A stretch of DNA of 64,000 nucleotides, taken from positions 24,541,347 to 24,605,346 of the forward strand of contig OX393549.1 in the NCBI GenBank assembly GCA_947650365.1, given 5' to 3'. The stretch is from Chamaelirium japonicum (lineage: Eukaryota > Streptophyta > Magnoliopsida > Liliales > Melanthiaceae). This document shows positions 22,384-37,019 of the stretch, piece by piece. The notes under the pieces are model-generated. The model was given only the letters and a program-made list of their open reading frames with translations. It was not told the origin of the DNA and ran no database searches. Both the position numbers and the translations under genes were made by a program. Every line of letters starts with the position of its first letter. The first letter of the stretch is position 1.

Positions 22384-24398
22384 TGTTGGAAATAATCCTA
22401 TGGTAGAGGCTCGCAGCGGAAGCGATTTGGAGGTCGAAAGACCGTTCATGGTGCACGTTTCAAGATTTAAACTTTCATCGAAACTAATCTACATGTGCAT
22501 GCATGTGTGTGCACGTGAATCGAACACCCTAAAGGCAATCTAGTATAATGATTATCTAGCATGTATACAAATCAAAGAACTCGCTAAATCTACATGTTAG
22601 AATGTCCATACCTTCGTACGGATCTTTTAACCGCGGAGAATTGTCTTCTTTGTCGATGGAGACGAAAGATCGTCCGTGAAGAAGCCGATGGTATGCCTGG
22701 AGATGGTATGCGGGGAAGTAGGGAGAGATGGGAGAGAGAACTAGGGAGATTAGAGAGAGGGGGGGTTTGGTTTTTGGAGCACCCATGACCGGCCCCTCAT
22801 GATCCCTTTATAGGGCCGGCCTACCCCCCTGGATAAGGATCCAAGGGGATAATATCATCCCCCAAAAATCTCTCCAAAATCTCCATTTTATCTCTCCATC
22901 TATTTATCCGTTTTCCCCACTTTTATGGCTTGTTTTGACCAATTCAAAATCCTACTTTATCCCTATGGCCGACCCTATTAATGGGGGATTCTCATCCCCA
23001 CAATATAGGGCCGACCCTAGCATGGTCTCTTACTGCTAGTGTCGGCCACAAGTGAGGTCTACCAAAGTGAGTTTTTGCCAAAACGCCATGACGCCTCAAT
23101 TTGACCATTTCTAATATACAAAACCTAGTGACCATTTCTTAAGTGATCTTTACCAGTTACTTCACTATTAACTGAGGCCACCGGAGGGTGCCCCTAGTAA
23201 AATCAACTAGTCAACTCGCAATATATCCTGGTGCATCGTACCTATGCAGCGAAGTTCACTTATGGCTAGGGATAACTACCTGCGCCTCTGTACTAGTCTT
23301 GGGCTTACCCCTTAGTACTCGCATGTAGTAATGCATCTACCGTGCTCTAGTGCCAAGCACACACGGAGCGTAAACTTCTTTCTTCCTCTTACTGCTCATG
23401 GTGTTCCGAGGAGATGGTTCAAGAACCGTACATAATGTGGATAAGGTGGAACCATCAGGGACCAGGGTTCATGACTTCCAACTTAAGCTCGATCGACACA
23501 TTACCCGAGTGTACCATCGATCCTCTGAGCTCGAGTTAACCTGCATGGCCACCCAGAGTGCGACACAGGCTGCACTCCAATTCACCCGGACTTACTATGT
23601 TCTCCGTCATACCCCTGCTCTCCGCTTAGTAGTGGTAAACCCGCTGTCCCTCCACTTGATGCCAATGATTCACTTCGAGCGATGGAGACTACCGTCAGAC
23701 TCGAATGATCATATGACTTGGTTCCTTCCAGGTTGACCTATACAGCGTACCTCTGATTACCCCGTCGAGTAATCCAACCCGATCAACAGTCAAACTAATG
23801 ACCACCAGGCCTGGGTTTGGTACAGTGTAAGTCATACCAAAGAACGCATCTCTCGACAGGGGTGTGGATGGTCTGCAGGAGTGACACGCTGGTGCAACGC
23901 CAACCGAGTAACCCAGTACACCGTGGTTTTGGATCACTGCATACGGATCCTCACATATTGGTACGCCGAAGCACCACGCATCTAGTTAGTCCATCAGACA
24001 TGGTTCCTTAGGGTTTAGGACCATTTTACCCTAAGCAAAAATATGGCTTAGTGTACCAGTATCTGCTCCTTGATCTGTATACTGTGTTAGTTCCGTTCGG
24101 CCACAGACACTATGCCTAGTGATGACCATGGTGAAGACTTCCCATGAACTGTCATCCCCAACAGCTTATCATGATGAGGCGACCAACCTGATCATAGCTG
24201 TGAACTTATTTAGATTATACAGGACCAATCTACTCAGTATTCTACTCAGTGGACTGCCATATAACCATGGCTCTCTGTTCTTAAAAGAACACGTAACTAT
24301 GTTACGCACCTATATGCATCTCATATAATAACTATCAATCTTTATTTATTAGATCAAAACATAAAGTTTTACAAGCATAGAATACATCAATTCTAACA
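22384..24398 (-). mobile_element. Probable solo LTR of about 2 kb (copia-like), minus strand
   Basis: On the minus strand it starts TGTTAGAATTGATGTATTC and ends GATTATTTCCAACA, giving inverted TGTTRGAA termini. It is bounded on both sides by satellite DNA. No gag or pol frame is inside. The flanking pentamers (TATTA, AAAGT) do not match and the flanking satellite changes orientation, so it is not a simple solo-LTR insertion. Confidence 0.6.
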
Positions 24399-25220
24399 AA
24401 AGTTTCATATCTATGAGGGGTCCCACTATTGTAGGATCTTTATTCATGTAATAGATTACAAAATGAGTCCAAGTAGGGCCCAATCCAGTTGACAAGTTCG
24501 ACTATATTATAGGGAGTCTATTTATGTGTCAAAGAGGTGACTTTAACACCCATATTTGTGTGGTAAAATATATAAAAATTAGCATAGCTAAGAGGGTCCC
24601 AATATTGTGGGATTCTTATTCTAGTTGTAGATTAAAAAATGAGTATAAATGGGGCCACTCCAGTTGACAAGGTCAACCACATTATATGGGGGTATATCTA
24701 TGTGTAAAATGAATAACTTTAATACTTGTATTTGTGTGGCCAAAATTTAAAGAGTCCCATAGCTAGGTGGGGTCCCACTATTGTTGGATTTTTGTTAATG
24801 TAGTAAATTATGAGTGGAGTCTAAGAGGGGCCCATTCCAAATACAAGGTAAACGACATTATTGGGAGGCATATCTATATTTAAAAAGGGTGACTTTAACA
24901 TCTGAATCTGTGCGACCAAAATATAAAGAGTCTCATAAATAGGAGGGGTCCCACTATAATGGGATTCTTATTAATAAAGTAAATTACGAAAGGAGTCCAG
25001 GTGGGGCCCATACTAGTTGACAAGGTCGACTACTTTATTAGAGGGGCACATCTTTGGGTCAAAGGGTGACTTTTACATCCGTATCTGTATGGTCAAAATA
25101 TAAAGAATCTCATAGCTAGGAGAGGTCCCACTATTATGGGATATTTATTCATATAGTAAATTACGAAATGAATCCAAGTGGGGCTTACTCTAGTCGATAA
25201 GATCAACTACATTATATGGG

Positions 25221-26540
<1,320 letters not shown>

Positions 26541-29500
26541 TAAATTTAACCCCCGCATAGACCTCGCGTCTATGTGGTTCAAATATATAGAATCACATAG
26601 CTAGGTGGGCTCCCACTTTTGTGGTATCCTTATTCATGTAGTAGATTACAAGAGGACTCCAAATGGTGCCCACTCCAGTTAATAAGGTCAACTATATTAT
26701 AAGGGACACATCTATATGTCAAAGGGGTAACTTTAACATCAGTATCTGTATGAACAAAATATAAAAAATTACATATCTATGAGGGTTCCCACTATTGTAG
26801 AATCCTTATTCATGTAGTATATTTGAGTGGGTCCAAGTGGGGCCCATACCAGTTAACATGGTCGACTATACTATATGGGGGTACATCAATATGTCAAAGA
26901 GTGACTCTAACACTCGCTTTTGTGTGGCCAAAATATAAAGAGTCCCCTAGCTAGGAGGGGTCCCACTATTGTAGGATCCTTATGCATGTAGTAGATTACG
27001 AGTGAAGCCCAAGTGGGGGCCACTTCAGTTTTCAATGTGGACTACTTTATAGGGTCGTACATCTATGTGTTAAAGGGTTAACTTTAACACCCATATTTAT
27101 ATGGCCAAAGTATAAAGTGTCCCATAGCTAGGAAGAGTCATACTAATATAGCATCCTTATTCATGTAGTAGATTACAAGACTAGTTCAAGTTGGGGCTAC
27201 TCCAGTTGACAAAGTCTGTTATATTATAGGGGGTACATCCATATCTGTGTGGCTAAAATATAAAGAGTTTCATTGCTATCAGGGATCCTACTATTATGAG
27301 ATTCTTATTTTTATAGTAAATTACGAGAGGAGTCCATATGGGGTCCACTCTAGTTGACAAGATTGACTACATTATAGGGGGTATATTTTTATGTCAAAGG
27401 GTTGACTTTAATACCCGTATCTGTGACCAAAATATTAAGAGTCCCATAGCTAGGAGGGGTCCCACTTTTGCAGGATCCTTATTCATATAGAATATTACGA
27501 GAGGAGTTCAAGTGGGGCCCCACTCCAGTTGATAAGGTCGACTATATTCTAGAGGGTACATCTATGTGCCAAAGAGGTGACTTTAACACCCGTATCTGTA
27601 TGGACAAAATATAAAGAGTCCAAGCGTTCTGAGGGGTCCTATTATTGTTGGATCTTTATTCATGTAGTAGATTATAAAAGAAGTCCAAGTGGGTTCCACT
27701 CTAGTTGACAATGACGACTATATTATAGGGGGAACATCTTTGTGTCAAAGGGATAGATTTAATTCCTATATTTATATGGCCAAAAAATAAAGAGTCACAC
27801 ATCTATATAGGGACGTACTATTATGGGCTTTTTATTCATGTATTAGATTACGAGAGGGTCCTAGTGGGGCCCACGTTAGTTAACAAGGTCAACAACAAAA
27901 TATGGGGGTATATTTATCTATCAAAGGGGTAACTTTAACACCCTTATCTATATTGCCAAAATATAAAAATTCCATAGCTACGAGGGGTCTCACTATTATA
28001 GGATCCTTTTTTATACAGTCGATTATAAGAGGAGTCCAAATAGGGCCCAATCTAATTGATAATGATGATTATATTATAAGGGGTATATCTATGTGTCAAA
28101 AAGGTAACTTTAACATCCATATTTTGTCTATCCAAAATATAAAGTGTCCTATAGCTAGGATGGGTCCCACTATTGTGGAATCCTTATTCATGTAGTAGAT
28201 TGCAAGAGTAGTCCAAATGGGGGCCACTCTAGTTGACAAGGGCGCTTACATTATTGGGGGTATATCTATTTACAAAGGAGTGACTTTAACACACATATAT
28301 GTGTGACCAAAATAAGAAGAGTTCCACGGCTATGAGGGGTCCCACTATTATGTGATCCTTATTTATTTAGTAAATTACGAGAAGAGTCTAAGTAGGGCCC
28401 ACTCTAGTTGACAAGGTAAACTATATTATAAAACGATCCAAATATATATCAAAGAGATGACTTTAACACTTGCATCTGAATGACCAAAATATAAAGAGTC
28501 CCACAACTAGGAGAAGTCCTACTATTGTGGGATCCTTATTCATGTAATAGATTACGAGAGGAGTCTGCGAAGGAACCACTCCAATTGACAAAGTCGACTA
28601 TATTATAGTGGGTACATTTTTGTGTCAAATGGGTGACTTTAAAATCCACATCTGTGTGTCTAAAATATAAAGAGTCTTATAGCTTGAGGGGTCCCACTAT
28701 TGTGGGATCCTTATTCTGTAGTAGATTACGAGAGGAGTCCTAGTGGGGACCACTCCAGTTCACAAGGTCGACTATATTATAAGGGGTATATTTATGTGTC
28801 AAAAATGTGACTTTAACATTCGCATCTGTATAGCAAAAATATAAAGAGTCTCATAGCTAGGAGTGCTCTTATTATTGTGGGGTCTTTATTCATGTAGTAA
28901 ATTATGAGATGAGTCCAAATAGGGCCCACTCAAGTTGACATGGTCGACTACATTATTAGGGTATATCCATCTATCAAAGGGGTGATTTTAACACCCATAT
29001 TTGTTTGGTCAAAATATAAAGCGTCGCATAACAAGGTGGGGTCCCACTATTATGAGATTTTTATTTATGTAGTAGATTATGAGAGGAGCCCAAGTGAGGC
29101 CTACTCTAGTTGATAAGGTCGACTAAATTATAAGGGGTATATTTATATATCAAAGGGGTGACATTAGCATCCATGTCTGTGTGGCCAAATATAAAGAGTC
29201 ACATATCTAAGATGGGTCCCACTATTTTGGGATCCTTATTCAAGTAGTAAATTACGAGAGGAGTCTAAGTGGGGCTGACTCTAGTTGACGAGTTTGACAC
29301 AATAAAGGGAGTATATATATGTGTCAAAGGTTTGACTTTAACACCCACATCTGTGTAGTAAAAATATAAAGAGTCTTATAGCAAGGATGTGTCCTACTAT
29401 TGTAAAATCTTTATTTATGTAGAAGATTACAAGAGTAGTCAAAGTCGGGCCCACTCTAGTAGACAATATCGACTATATTATATGGGGTACATCTATATAT

Positions 29501-31485
29501 CAAAGGGGTTACTTTAATATCCGTATCTGTATGGCCAAAATATAAAGAGTCTCATAGCTAGGAGGGGTCCCATTATTGTAGATTACAAGAGAAGTCCAAG
29601 TAGAGCCCACTCCGGTTGACAAGGTTGACTATTATTATAGGGGATATATCTGTGTGCATAAAATATAAAAATCTCAATAGCTAGGAGGGGTCCCACTATT
29701 ATGAGATCCTTATTCATATAGTAGATTACGAAAGAAGTCCAAGTGGGCCACAATCTAGTTGACAAAGCGACTACATTATAGAGTACATGTATGTGTCAAT
29801 GTGGTAGCTTTGATACCCGTATCTGTATGGCCAAAATATAAAAAATCGCATAGTTAGGAGTTGTAGGATTTAGTAGATTACGAAAGGAATCCAATTGGGG
29901 TCGACTCCGGTTGACAGGGTCGACTATAGTGGGTGCATCTATGTGTTAAAAAGATAAGTTTAACATCTATATCTGTGTGGCCAAAATATAAAGAGTCACA
30001 TAGCTTAATAGGGTCTCACTATTGTGGGATCTTTATTCATGTAATAAATTATAAGAGGAGTCCAAGTGAGGCCCATTCTAGTTGATAAGATCGACGATAT
30101 TATAGGGGGATACATCTATATATAAAATGGATGACTTTAATACCCGTATCTATGTGGCCAAAATATAAAAAGTTCCATAACTAGAACCGGCCCTACTATT
30201 GTGAGATTCTTAGTTATGTAGTAGATTACGAGAGGAGTCTCAGTGGGGCCCACACTAGTTGACAAGGTCAACTATATTATAGTGGAGGTACATCTTTGTG
30301 TTAAAGGAATGACTTTAACACCCGCGCCTGTGTGACCAAAATATAAAAAGTCCTAAAGCTAGGAGGGGTCCCACTATTGTGGGATCCTTATTCATATAAT
30401 AGATTATGATAGGAGTCCAAGTAGGACTCATTCCAGTTAACAAGTCGACTATATTATAGGGGGTACATCTATTTACCAAAGGGATGACTTTAACACTTAT
30501 ATCTGTGTGACCAAAATATTAGGAGTCTCATAACTAGGAATGGTTCCACTATTATGGGATCCTTATTTTATGTAGTAGATTACGAATGAGTTTAGATGGA
30601 GCCCTTTCTAGTTGAAAAGATCGATAATATTTAAGAAGGTACATCTATGTATCAAAGGGATAACTTTAACACCAATATCTGTATGACCAAAATATAAAGA
30701 GTCCCATAACTAGGTGGGGCCCAACTATTGTGGGATCCTTATTCATATAGTAGATACAAGAGGAGTCCAAGTAGGGCCCACTTTTATTGACAAGATCGAC
30801 TATATTATAAAGGGGTATATCTATGTCTCAAAGGGGTGACTTGAACATTCGTTTCTATATGGCCAAAATATAAAGTCTCATAGCTAGGAGGGGTCTCACT
30901 ATTATGAGATCCTTATTCATATAGCAAATTTACGATAAAAGTCCAAATGGGGCCCATTCTAGTTGACAAGGTCGATTATATTATAGGGGGTACATTTATG
31001 TGTCAAATGGGTGACTTTAACACCCGCATCTATGTAGCAAAAATATAAAAGAGTCTCATTTAATTGCTAGGATTGGCCCCACTATTGTGGGATCATAATT
31101 TATGTAGTTGATTACGAAAGGAATCCAAGTGAGGCCCACTCTTATTGACAAGGTCGACTACATTATAGATGGCACATTTTTATATCAAATTATTGACTTT
31201 AACACCCGCATCTATGTGTGCAAAATATAAAGAGTTACATAGCTAGGAGGGCTCCCACTATTATGAGATCCTTATTCATGTAGTAGATTACGAGAGGAGT
31301 CCAAGTGGGGCCCACTCCAGTTAACAAGGTTAACTATATTATAGAGGATACATTTTTGTATCAAAGGGGTAACTTTAACACTCGTATCTATGTGGTCAAA
31401 ATATAAAGAGTTCCATAGCTAGGAAGGGTCCCACTATTGTGGGATCCTTATTCATGTAGTAAATTACGAGAGGAGTCCAAGTGGG

Positions 31486-31937
31486 ATGACCTTGAATTCA
31501 ACAGTTCCCGGGTTTTGCTCGAGGCCCACACTATGTTTTAATAAGTTAAGGGGATTTGTTGTCGCTAATTGGTTAGCTTCCTATGCTTGTTTTAACACCC
31601 TAGATCCATACATGGGAGTGTGTCTTTTCCTCCGAAAGTGATGCAGCTGGTCCAATTAGATCGTATATTGTACTTTTATCAGAAATCAATGTTATCAGAC
31701 CCAGACCGGACGTTGACCTGGTCTAGGGTTCGGGTCACGGGTTTCTGGTTTAACCGTCGGGTCAACTGGTTGAACTGGTGATATATTTAAATAAATAAAT
31801 AATATATATTAATATTAAACATCTTTTTATTAAAAAAAATCTAAAGTTCAAAAATCTGAAATATAAGTTCTGTATTCTTTAGCACATTAAAATAGAGAGA
31901 CCATTACTGGTTAGGAGTCTCGTTCTCGTTCAGTATT
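31486..31937. other. Post-satellite flank with a dispersed-repeat-like segment
   Basis: After the satellite stops abruptly, 31690-31790 (GTTATCAGACCCAGACCGGA...GGGTCAACTGGTTGAAC) resembles the complement of 33360-33450. Both may be ends of one dispersed non-autonomous element. No gene. Confidence 0.35.
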
Positions 31938-32544
31938 TGTGGGTGCAAAAATTATACTGGACCGGACCAGACCTGCATGGGCCTACACAACGGCCCATGT
32001 AGGCAGCCCAAGCCTATGGACCTGCTCCATAGGGCCCACAAATTAAGCCTTCTCTTATTGGGCCCAAACAATAGCCCAATAGGGGCCCAGCGAAGAGGCC
32101 TAGAATCAGCGCCACCTACGCAGTGCCATGTCATCACTGTCATATTGAGCACATTTCTCAGCTATAAAATGACCCCTATGGCTTACAAAGAGGGGGGTTG
32201 ATTGGTTGGTTAGTGGAGCAACGGAAGAGAAGTTCTCAGAGCCAGAGCTAGAGCTCTCTACTCTTCTTCTTTCTTTCTTCTAGTTGCTTCGTGCAACCCC
32301 ACTGTACGAAGCTTCTCTTGGCCTATCAAGAGAACGCTCACCCTTCATTTACTCAAATTATAGTGAAGATCAAGTGGCACCTCTCGCCCGGAGACGTAGG
32401 TCGTAAGACCGAACTTCGACAACTCCTCCTGTGTCTTCTCTCTCTATCTACTCTCTAATCTTTCTAACTCTACAAACCACATAATTCAATCAAGAATTGT
32501 GAGACGACGTTCCCGATCAAGACGGCATAGAAATTTCTCCCACA
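31938..32544 (+). repeat. Solo LTR of a Ty3/gypsy-like element
   Basis: TGTGGGTGCAAAAATT...TTTCTCCCACA, with 6-bp inverted ends TGTGGG/CCCACA. It has a TATA box (GCTATAAAATGACC near 32161) and a leader with GGAGACGTAGGTCG...TCCTGTGTC. The flanks GTATT and ATATT are a one-mismatch 5-bp TSD. There is no internal region, so it is a recombination-derived solo LTR. Confidence 0.8.
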
Positions 32545-34360
32545 ATATTGATGAGGGCCTGTCCGATGTAGCGCAGTTGGTGTCCGATGTAGCGTAGTAG
32601 GTCTGTGTTTGTTTCACTCTAAGGGTCCTACATCGGACGGTTGAGAGATTGTAATCCTCCATCAACTAATAGAGAGGATTAGAGTTTACTGAAAGCGATG
32701 GATACCAACGCAACCAACATCTGCACATTGGTTGGGTTCCACCATGCTACGATCGATCGATCGGGATACATTCATTAGATTCCACGCTCTACCGATTGAA
32801 AGGTCCAGATTTATGCTGGAGTTCGACTCAGTAATAGAGAATACGCCCTCCTAAACGATTAACCATCCCAGAAACCCTGTTGCAGAAGGGGGGAGAGAGA
32901 GAGGGAAAGAGCCGAGGAGAGATGGGCGATCACTAGCATCATTACGGGATGTTCCTGGGCGCCCCGAGCCCCTCTCCGTCGGTGATCAAGTTCCCTCAGT
33001 TGGTTCCCAAGCCGTGCGTCGACTGCTCTACCCACTACGCCCATGGCTACCAAGCCGCTCCCGGTATATCCCTTCATCTGCAGATCTTTCGCGCTTAAAT
33101 CCAGCGGCGTCGGCAGAGAGACACCGGCGACCGGCTTCGTGCGACAGTCGGTCGAGATCGCTGCAGAGAAGAACCGACAGCCCTAGATTTTCTCTCACGA
33201 GTCGTGAGTCTCGTTGCTCGAGATTGATAGAGAACCGGTCAAGGGTCGCACGATTTTCCTTTTTAAACAGGCCGGGTCGCTGCGGGTTTTTAAACGGACC
33301 GGGTCGCATGGGTCTGCATACAACCGGCCGGTTCCTCGGGTTTCACCGGTTTATGAGCATTTCCAATCTGATCTATCAACCAAACCGACCGAGGATCCAG
33401 ATCACCAATTCGACCGGCCAGTCCAGTCCGGTTCTTATAACACTGTCAGAAACTGGTGGGATAATTCTCATGTACATAATGTAATGTCGTTTACCAACAA
33501 AAAATATAAAAAATTTAGAAAAATCTTTGGGAGACTTAATGGTAGCTCCTTGATAAAGGAATCAACTTGATGTAAGCCCACTTGCAAGTCCCTGTATTAC
33601 AATAGTTCTCTCTCCAAATCCCATGCTAACCAAATTAAAAAAAGGACAATATTGTCCATCCGAACTTTATTAAATTTATATATCCTACCATCAATTAAAT
33701 ACAAACCGTTTTTTTACGAAAAACAATTAAAATCACTCTAAATTATTGATTTAAAAACCCCAAAATAATTTTTTTTTAATATATATTTTAATCAAAAAAA
33801 AAAAAATTCTGTCAATCGATCAAATATTAATTTTTTTTATATCTAATTGTTACTTTTTATGTACGTGATAGAATCAATTTAATTTTGCATAATTAAATAT
33901 ATTTTTTATCATAAATAAAATCATATTGTAACTAAATGAGTAAAAATATCGTTACAATCAATCTACAATTAAAACATTATAGCATATCAAATTGTTACTC
34001 TTTGCTAAACAGATTGTTAATCTTTACCGATTAATACACTTTTCCCACCCTGAGTTTTCCCTTCTTCCCATTGCTCCGCCCCCTCTCTTCCCTACCGTGC
34101 GCCGCCAGGACGTTGGTCACCCGATCCCGTCCTACGCCACCTCGTCGGACGACGAACCCCCTCGCCGGAGGCTGTGGCCCAGTCCCGATATCCCTGCGGC
34201 GCTGCCGCCTTGGAGCTCATACCGAAGCGTATCCGGGGACTTGCACGGGTGGAAGGAAATGGGGTGCCCGAAAGCTTTCGAAAACCAGGTCCGAGCTCCA
34301 CCACCAACTTGATTTTTCTTCCTCGGATGATCACTGTCCTCGCCCCCTAAGCATTCAAAG
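32545..34360. other. Upstream region of the NBS1 gene
   Basis: Contains an ACCGG-rich dispersed-repeat-like patch near 33230-33450, AT-rich DNA at 33490-34040 that may include the promoter, and GC-rich leader sequence from about 34070. Frames at 33992-34312 and 34071-34544 are short upstream frames without recognised homology. Confidence 0.4.
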
Positions 34361-35776
34361 ATGGTCTGGGGACTGTTTCCCATCGATTCCCTTCGAGGTA
34401 GTTCCTCTTTTTGTTTGGTTAATTCCCACATTTTCCCTTTTTTTTCTTTATTTAATTTCACTTCCAAACTTTGGTTGTTCAGTTGTTTATCCTAGTTTAA
34501 ATTGTTTGAATTCAATTCATAGTTTTTATTCTCCACATCATTGATCAAAATTATATCTTTGAATTTTTTGGCATGATTTTTTTGTTTTGGCAGGTGCCCA
34601 GAAGTACTACATCTTCTCCAAAGGAACGTACAAAGTCGGACGAAAAGGTTTGATTTTTTTTTAAAAAATCATCTTTTAATTTCTTTTCTAATGAGAACTT
34701 AGTGTTTAGGGTTTAAGAGCATCCCTCTTTTTGTTTCTTTGTTGAACTAATTTATATATTTTAGTTAAAAAAATTTGAAGGGTAAATTACGCTTTGTCCC
34801 CCCTGAAGTTTAGCTCAAATAAACTCAACCCCCCTATAGTTAAAAAACTACATTTGGCCCCCTTCAATTCAGTTTTGATCAGAAAAAATTACCAAATGAG
34901 GAAATTAAGTAGTTGACAAAAAGGGGTTATCGTGCTAACATTTCCAGCTTTTGGGAGTGATTTGGAACAAAATAAAGTGCAAGGGAATTAAGTGTTTTTG
35001 AGCTAAACTTCAAGGGGGCAAAGTGTGATTTACCCAAAAATTAATGTTGAACATCTCTGCAAAACATCTTGGAACTTTGATGAATTAATGTTATAATTCT
35101 AATTAATTGATTTTATATGTTGATGTTTCACCTTTTCATTTGGCTAAAACATAATTCGAAAACTAAATTTGTGGTGCACCGGTCATAATCTAATATAAAT
35201 ATCTCAAAGGCTAGTTAGAAAGGTACTCCTAGACTTTCCATGCTTATTGATTTTGCTTCCTCTTTTGCAGATTGTGATATTGTGGTTCAAACGGATACAG
35301 CAGTATCCCGACTTCATTCTGAGATTGTCGTCGATAAGATGACTTCTCAGGAACCTTGTCACAGTGGGTCTACTAGCTCCCCCTCTTATGTTCGTGTCAG
35401 AGACCGCTCGAAATATGGCACTTTTGTTAATAAGGAATTGGGAACCAAGTCAATTCGTTTGCACAATGGTCAGGAGGCGACACTTAAGGATGGGGACTCG
35501 GTAACATTTGGAACTGGTAATGCAACGTTCAGGTGAATGATGGATTTTAAACACAGCTTATCTGCCATGTTTCTTTCTATCATTTGTTTGTGTAGTGCTG
35601 GGAAGTTGTTTAGTGTAGCAGATTGTTGTTCGTTCAGATTCTTTTACTGCATCGTTTTTATGAAAGAAATTGGCCATTTTTTTGTAGGTTTTGTTTCGTT
35701 CCCCTCATAATCTTCACTCATTGCTCAAGGTCCACCCAAGTGAATGCTTCAGTTCAGGAAACCATCACATCAATTG
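34361..35776 (+). CDS. NBS1: NBS1 (nibrin) homologue, first four coding exons with the FHA domain
   Basis: Exons are 34361-34397, 34594-34647, 35271-35532 and 35688-35776. All have GT/AG borders and joined codon phases (442 nt, 147 codons plus one base). The protein starts MVWGLFPIDSLR and continues GAQKYYIFSKGTYKVGRK, the conserved N terminus of plant NBS1. The forkhead-associated hallmarks follow: KVGRK, SRLHSE, and SKYGTFVN near residue 90. NBS1 is the MRE11-RAD50 partner that binds phosphoproteins at DNA double-strand breaks and recruits ATM. Exon 4 (to ITSIG) enters the FHA-BRCT linker. The BRCT exons and the MRE11/ATM-binding C terminus are not seen: the next intron contains a 14.3-kb retroelement and no later exon was recognised to 64000. 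Either the gene has a giant intron or it is truncated. Confidence 0.9.
34780..35035. mobile_element. MITE in NBS1 intron 2 (Mutator-like)
   Basis: A 256-bp element whose ends are inverted: GGGTAAATTACGCTTTGTCC on the left and, on the complement of the right, GGGTAAATCACACTTTGCCC, continuing CTTGAAGTTTAGCTCAAA. The flanking 9-mers AAATTTGAA and AAAAATTAA are only partly alike, so the duplication is decayed or differently bounded. Confidence 0.7.
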
Positions 35777-35900
35777 GTTTGTAGCATTTTCTAATCCATA
35801 TCCAATAGCAAACTATTTAGTAAAATTGGACTAATAATATATTTTTACTGTGTTTGATGCTAATAAACTTATGTGCATGATTAGTTTTCTGTTGCATATG

Positions 35901-36576
35901 TGATGCGGGAGCAGATTCGACAAGCACGTGTTTCGAGGCTTGAATAAGAATAATATAATTATTTTCGGATTTAAGAATTCTTAAAAATAGTATTTCCGGG
36001 ATAAAATATAAAATTCAGAATAAAATAATTATTTTATTCCGAAATTATTATTTTAATCCGAAAATATGTTATTTTCGGATTTATTAAATATGGTAGTTTT
36101 AAAAATATCTTTTAGGAAAGATTTGGATAGATTTAGGTATTTTAAATTTGGTAGTAGTTATCTTTATTTATGGATAATTTTAAAGATAGGGATATGATTG
36201 ATTAGGAAGTTAATTAGATGAGATCTTTATCTCATCAGTGGTTATCATCTATATCTCTTTATTTTAGGAAGTTATTATTTTTGTTATTCTGTTAAATCAT
36301 ATGAGCTTATCTCTTATGATCTTATCTATTAGAGTTTTTTTTTATTTAAAGGCCATGAAGCCCCCTATTGTAATGGTATTGATTGAATGATGAATGAAAA
36401 AAATGGTAATTATTTGCTTTGATTCCTGTGAGAGGTTTCGTATTGCGTTCCTGAGAGAGGATCGAAGAGCGAGAGGCTCGCCGGCGTGAGGTCGGATTAC
36501 CGTCGGTGCTAGGCCGACAACCCCCTTCACCCTTCCATCCCCTCCCCTACGCTATCGCCACGATCGTCCTGCGTCA
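35901..36576 (+). repeat. Family-A LTR, copy 1 (5' LTR)
   Basis: TGATGCGGGAGCAG...TCGTCCTGCGTCA, 676 bp. It contains imperfect inverted ATTTTCGGATT-type motifs and a TTTAAAGG TATA-like box near 36346. It ends next to a PBS. Confidence 0.92.
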
Positions 36577-36580
36577 GATT

Positions 36581-36592
36581 TGGTATCAGAGC
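36581..36592 (+). other. Primer-binding site of family A
   Basis: TGGTATCAGAGC four bases after the LTR, complementary to initiator tRNA-Met. Confidence 0.9.
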
Positions 36593-36602
36593 TCCCGTCA
36601 CA

Positions 36603-37016
36603 ATGTTCTATCGTCAGGACAGGTCCTATGATTCCCGCTCTTTACCTTTGTTCCATAGTCACCTTTATTCTCCCGAATATCTAGAACAATATCCACCATA
36701 TGGTAAAGATTATGGTTCTCATGCTCCATACCGCACCATCCCATATTGTGATGTCTGCAACCTCATCAAGTCGGAGCGCTATGTTCTTTTACCCCGTACT
36801 CGTCTTGAGGAGAGTTATTCGTCTCGCATTCGCGATAGGGCGTATACACTCAATCTATCAGCCGAGCCCTTTCTCCAGTGGTTCCTTCGCCTTAACTCCA
36901 ACGACTCGAACTGTTCTGATACTTTGAAGCATGTCCAGGGTGTGATGAATTGCATTGAGTTTGCACTTCAATTTCAACAGCAAAAGGAACGTCAACAATG
37001 GTATGATCAGATGTGA
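36603..37016 (+). CDS. Unrecognised 137-aa ORF of the non-autonomous family-A element
   Basis: The first ATG after the PBS opens a frame beginning MFYRQDRSYDSRSLPLFHSH, rich in Tyr, Arg and Ser. It ends QFQQQKERQQWYDQM and stops at TGA. The segment EPFLQWFLRLN resembles the start of retroelement Gag capsid motifs only loosely. It contains a Cys pair (CDVC) but no CCHC knuckle. It could be a Gag relative or an unknown protein. Position between PBS and a second frame four bases downstream suggests co-expression from the element's transcript. Confidence 0.5.
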   Translation: MFYRQDRSYDSRSLPLFHSHLYSPEYLEQYPPYGKDYGSHAPYRTIPYCDVCNLIKSERYVLLPRTRLEESYSSRIRDRAYTLNLSAEPFLQWFLRLNSNDSNCSDTLKHVQGVMNCIEFALQFQQQKERQQWYDQM

Positions 37017-37019
37017 GCC

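Noticed and set aside
33992..34544. The 106- and 157-codon frames before NBS1 as separate genes
   Set aside because: They overlap the NBS1 leader, first exon and intron, have no recognised domain, and lie in GC-rich leader sequence.
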